NCBI GenBank assembly: GCA_958415665.1
Contig: CATYZK010000040.1
Coordinates: 1-14,492 of the forward strand
Direction: 5' to 3'
Source: an uncultured Collinsella sp.
GTDB taxonomy: Bacteria > Actinomycetota > Coriobacteriia > Coriobacteriales > Coriobacteriaceae
Length of the DNA: 14,492 bases
In this document: positions 14,439 through 14,492 of the stretch, piece after piece
How the letters are laid out: every line of letters starts with the position of its first letter
How positions within the stretch are numbered: the first letter of the stretch is position 1
Translations under genes and position numbers: made by a program
Notes under the pieces: model-generated
The model's input: the letters and a program-made list of their open reading frames with translations, nothing else
What the model was told of the DNA's origin: nothing
Databases searched by the model: none

Positions 14439-14492
14439 TGGTAGCCCGTACCAGATTCGAACTGGTGATCTCCGCCTTGAGAGGGCGGCGTC
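14439..14492 (-). tRNA. tRNA-Glu (anticodon CUC), 5' part cut off by window edge
   Basis: The 3' part is visible on the minus strand. The anticodon arm CCGCC-CTCTCAA-GGCGG gives anticodon CTC (codon GAG, glutamate). It is followed by a 5-nt variable region AGATC, the T arm ACCAG-TTCGAAT-CTGGT, the 3' acceptor strand ACGGGCT, discriminator A, and an encoded CCA (14439-14441). The D arm and 5' acceptor strand lie outside the window. The anticodon arm closely resembles actinobacterial tRNA-Glu(CUC). The terminator follows at once. Confidence 0.9.

Overview
The window looks like a chromosomal segment of a high-GC, Gram-positive actinobacterium. Codon and base composition, gene content and protein sequences most resemble Coriobacteriia of the Collinsella type; this is an inference from memory of these families, not the result of a search. 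Most of the DNA is ordinary core genome. The unusual material sits between the genes, where several long, perfect or nearly perfect inverted repeats occur.

Layout from left to right. Two genes run leftwards: priA (replication restart helicase, cut by the window edge at its zinc region) and, upstream of it, gltX (glutamyl-tRNA synthetase), with an intrinsic terminator between them. A divergent intergenic region (3097-3478) carries the gltX and metK promoter areas and a palindromic repeat with 27-nt arms. metK (S-adenosylmethionine synthetase) runs rightwards and ends at a very strong hairpin terminator. A 347-nt gap (4760-5106) with a 121-nt hairpin-forming element and a pair of direct repeats precedes a single-chain iron-sulphur L-serine ammonia-lyase gene. 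Next come a membrane-anchored L,D-transpeptidase and then a tightly overlapped three-gene operon for a MacAB-type ABC export system (adaptor, ATPase, permease). A repeat with two 36-nt perfect arms separates the permease from a convergent TetR-family regulator. Upstream of the regulator, on the same strand, is a multi-pass membrane protein of the lysylphosphatidylglycerol-synthase transmembrane (UPF0104/flippase-like) family. The right edge holds the 3' two-thirds of a tRNA-Glu(CUC) gene, with its own terminator, read leftwards.

How the genes work together. gltX and tRNA-Glu serve the same charging reaction but are not linked in an operon. The L,D-transpeptidase, the MacAB-type exporter and the UPF0104 protein all act at the cell envelope. 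The TetR regulator may control itself and perhaps a neighbour: an inverted repeat suited to a dimeric repressor lies just upstream of it.

I found no CRISPR array, prophage, toxin-antitoxin pair, transposase gene or evident new multi-gene system. The best candidates for something undescribed are the intergenic inverted-repeat families, which may be REP/MITE-like elements with no transposase in the window, and the structured leader in front of the serine ammonia-lyase gene.
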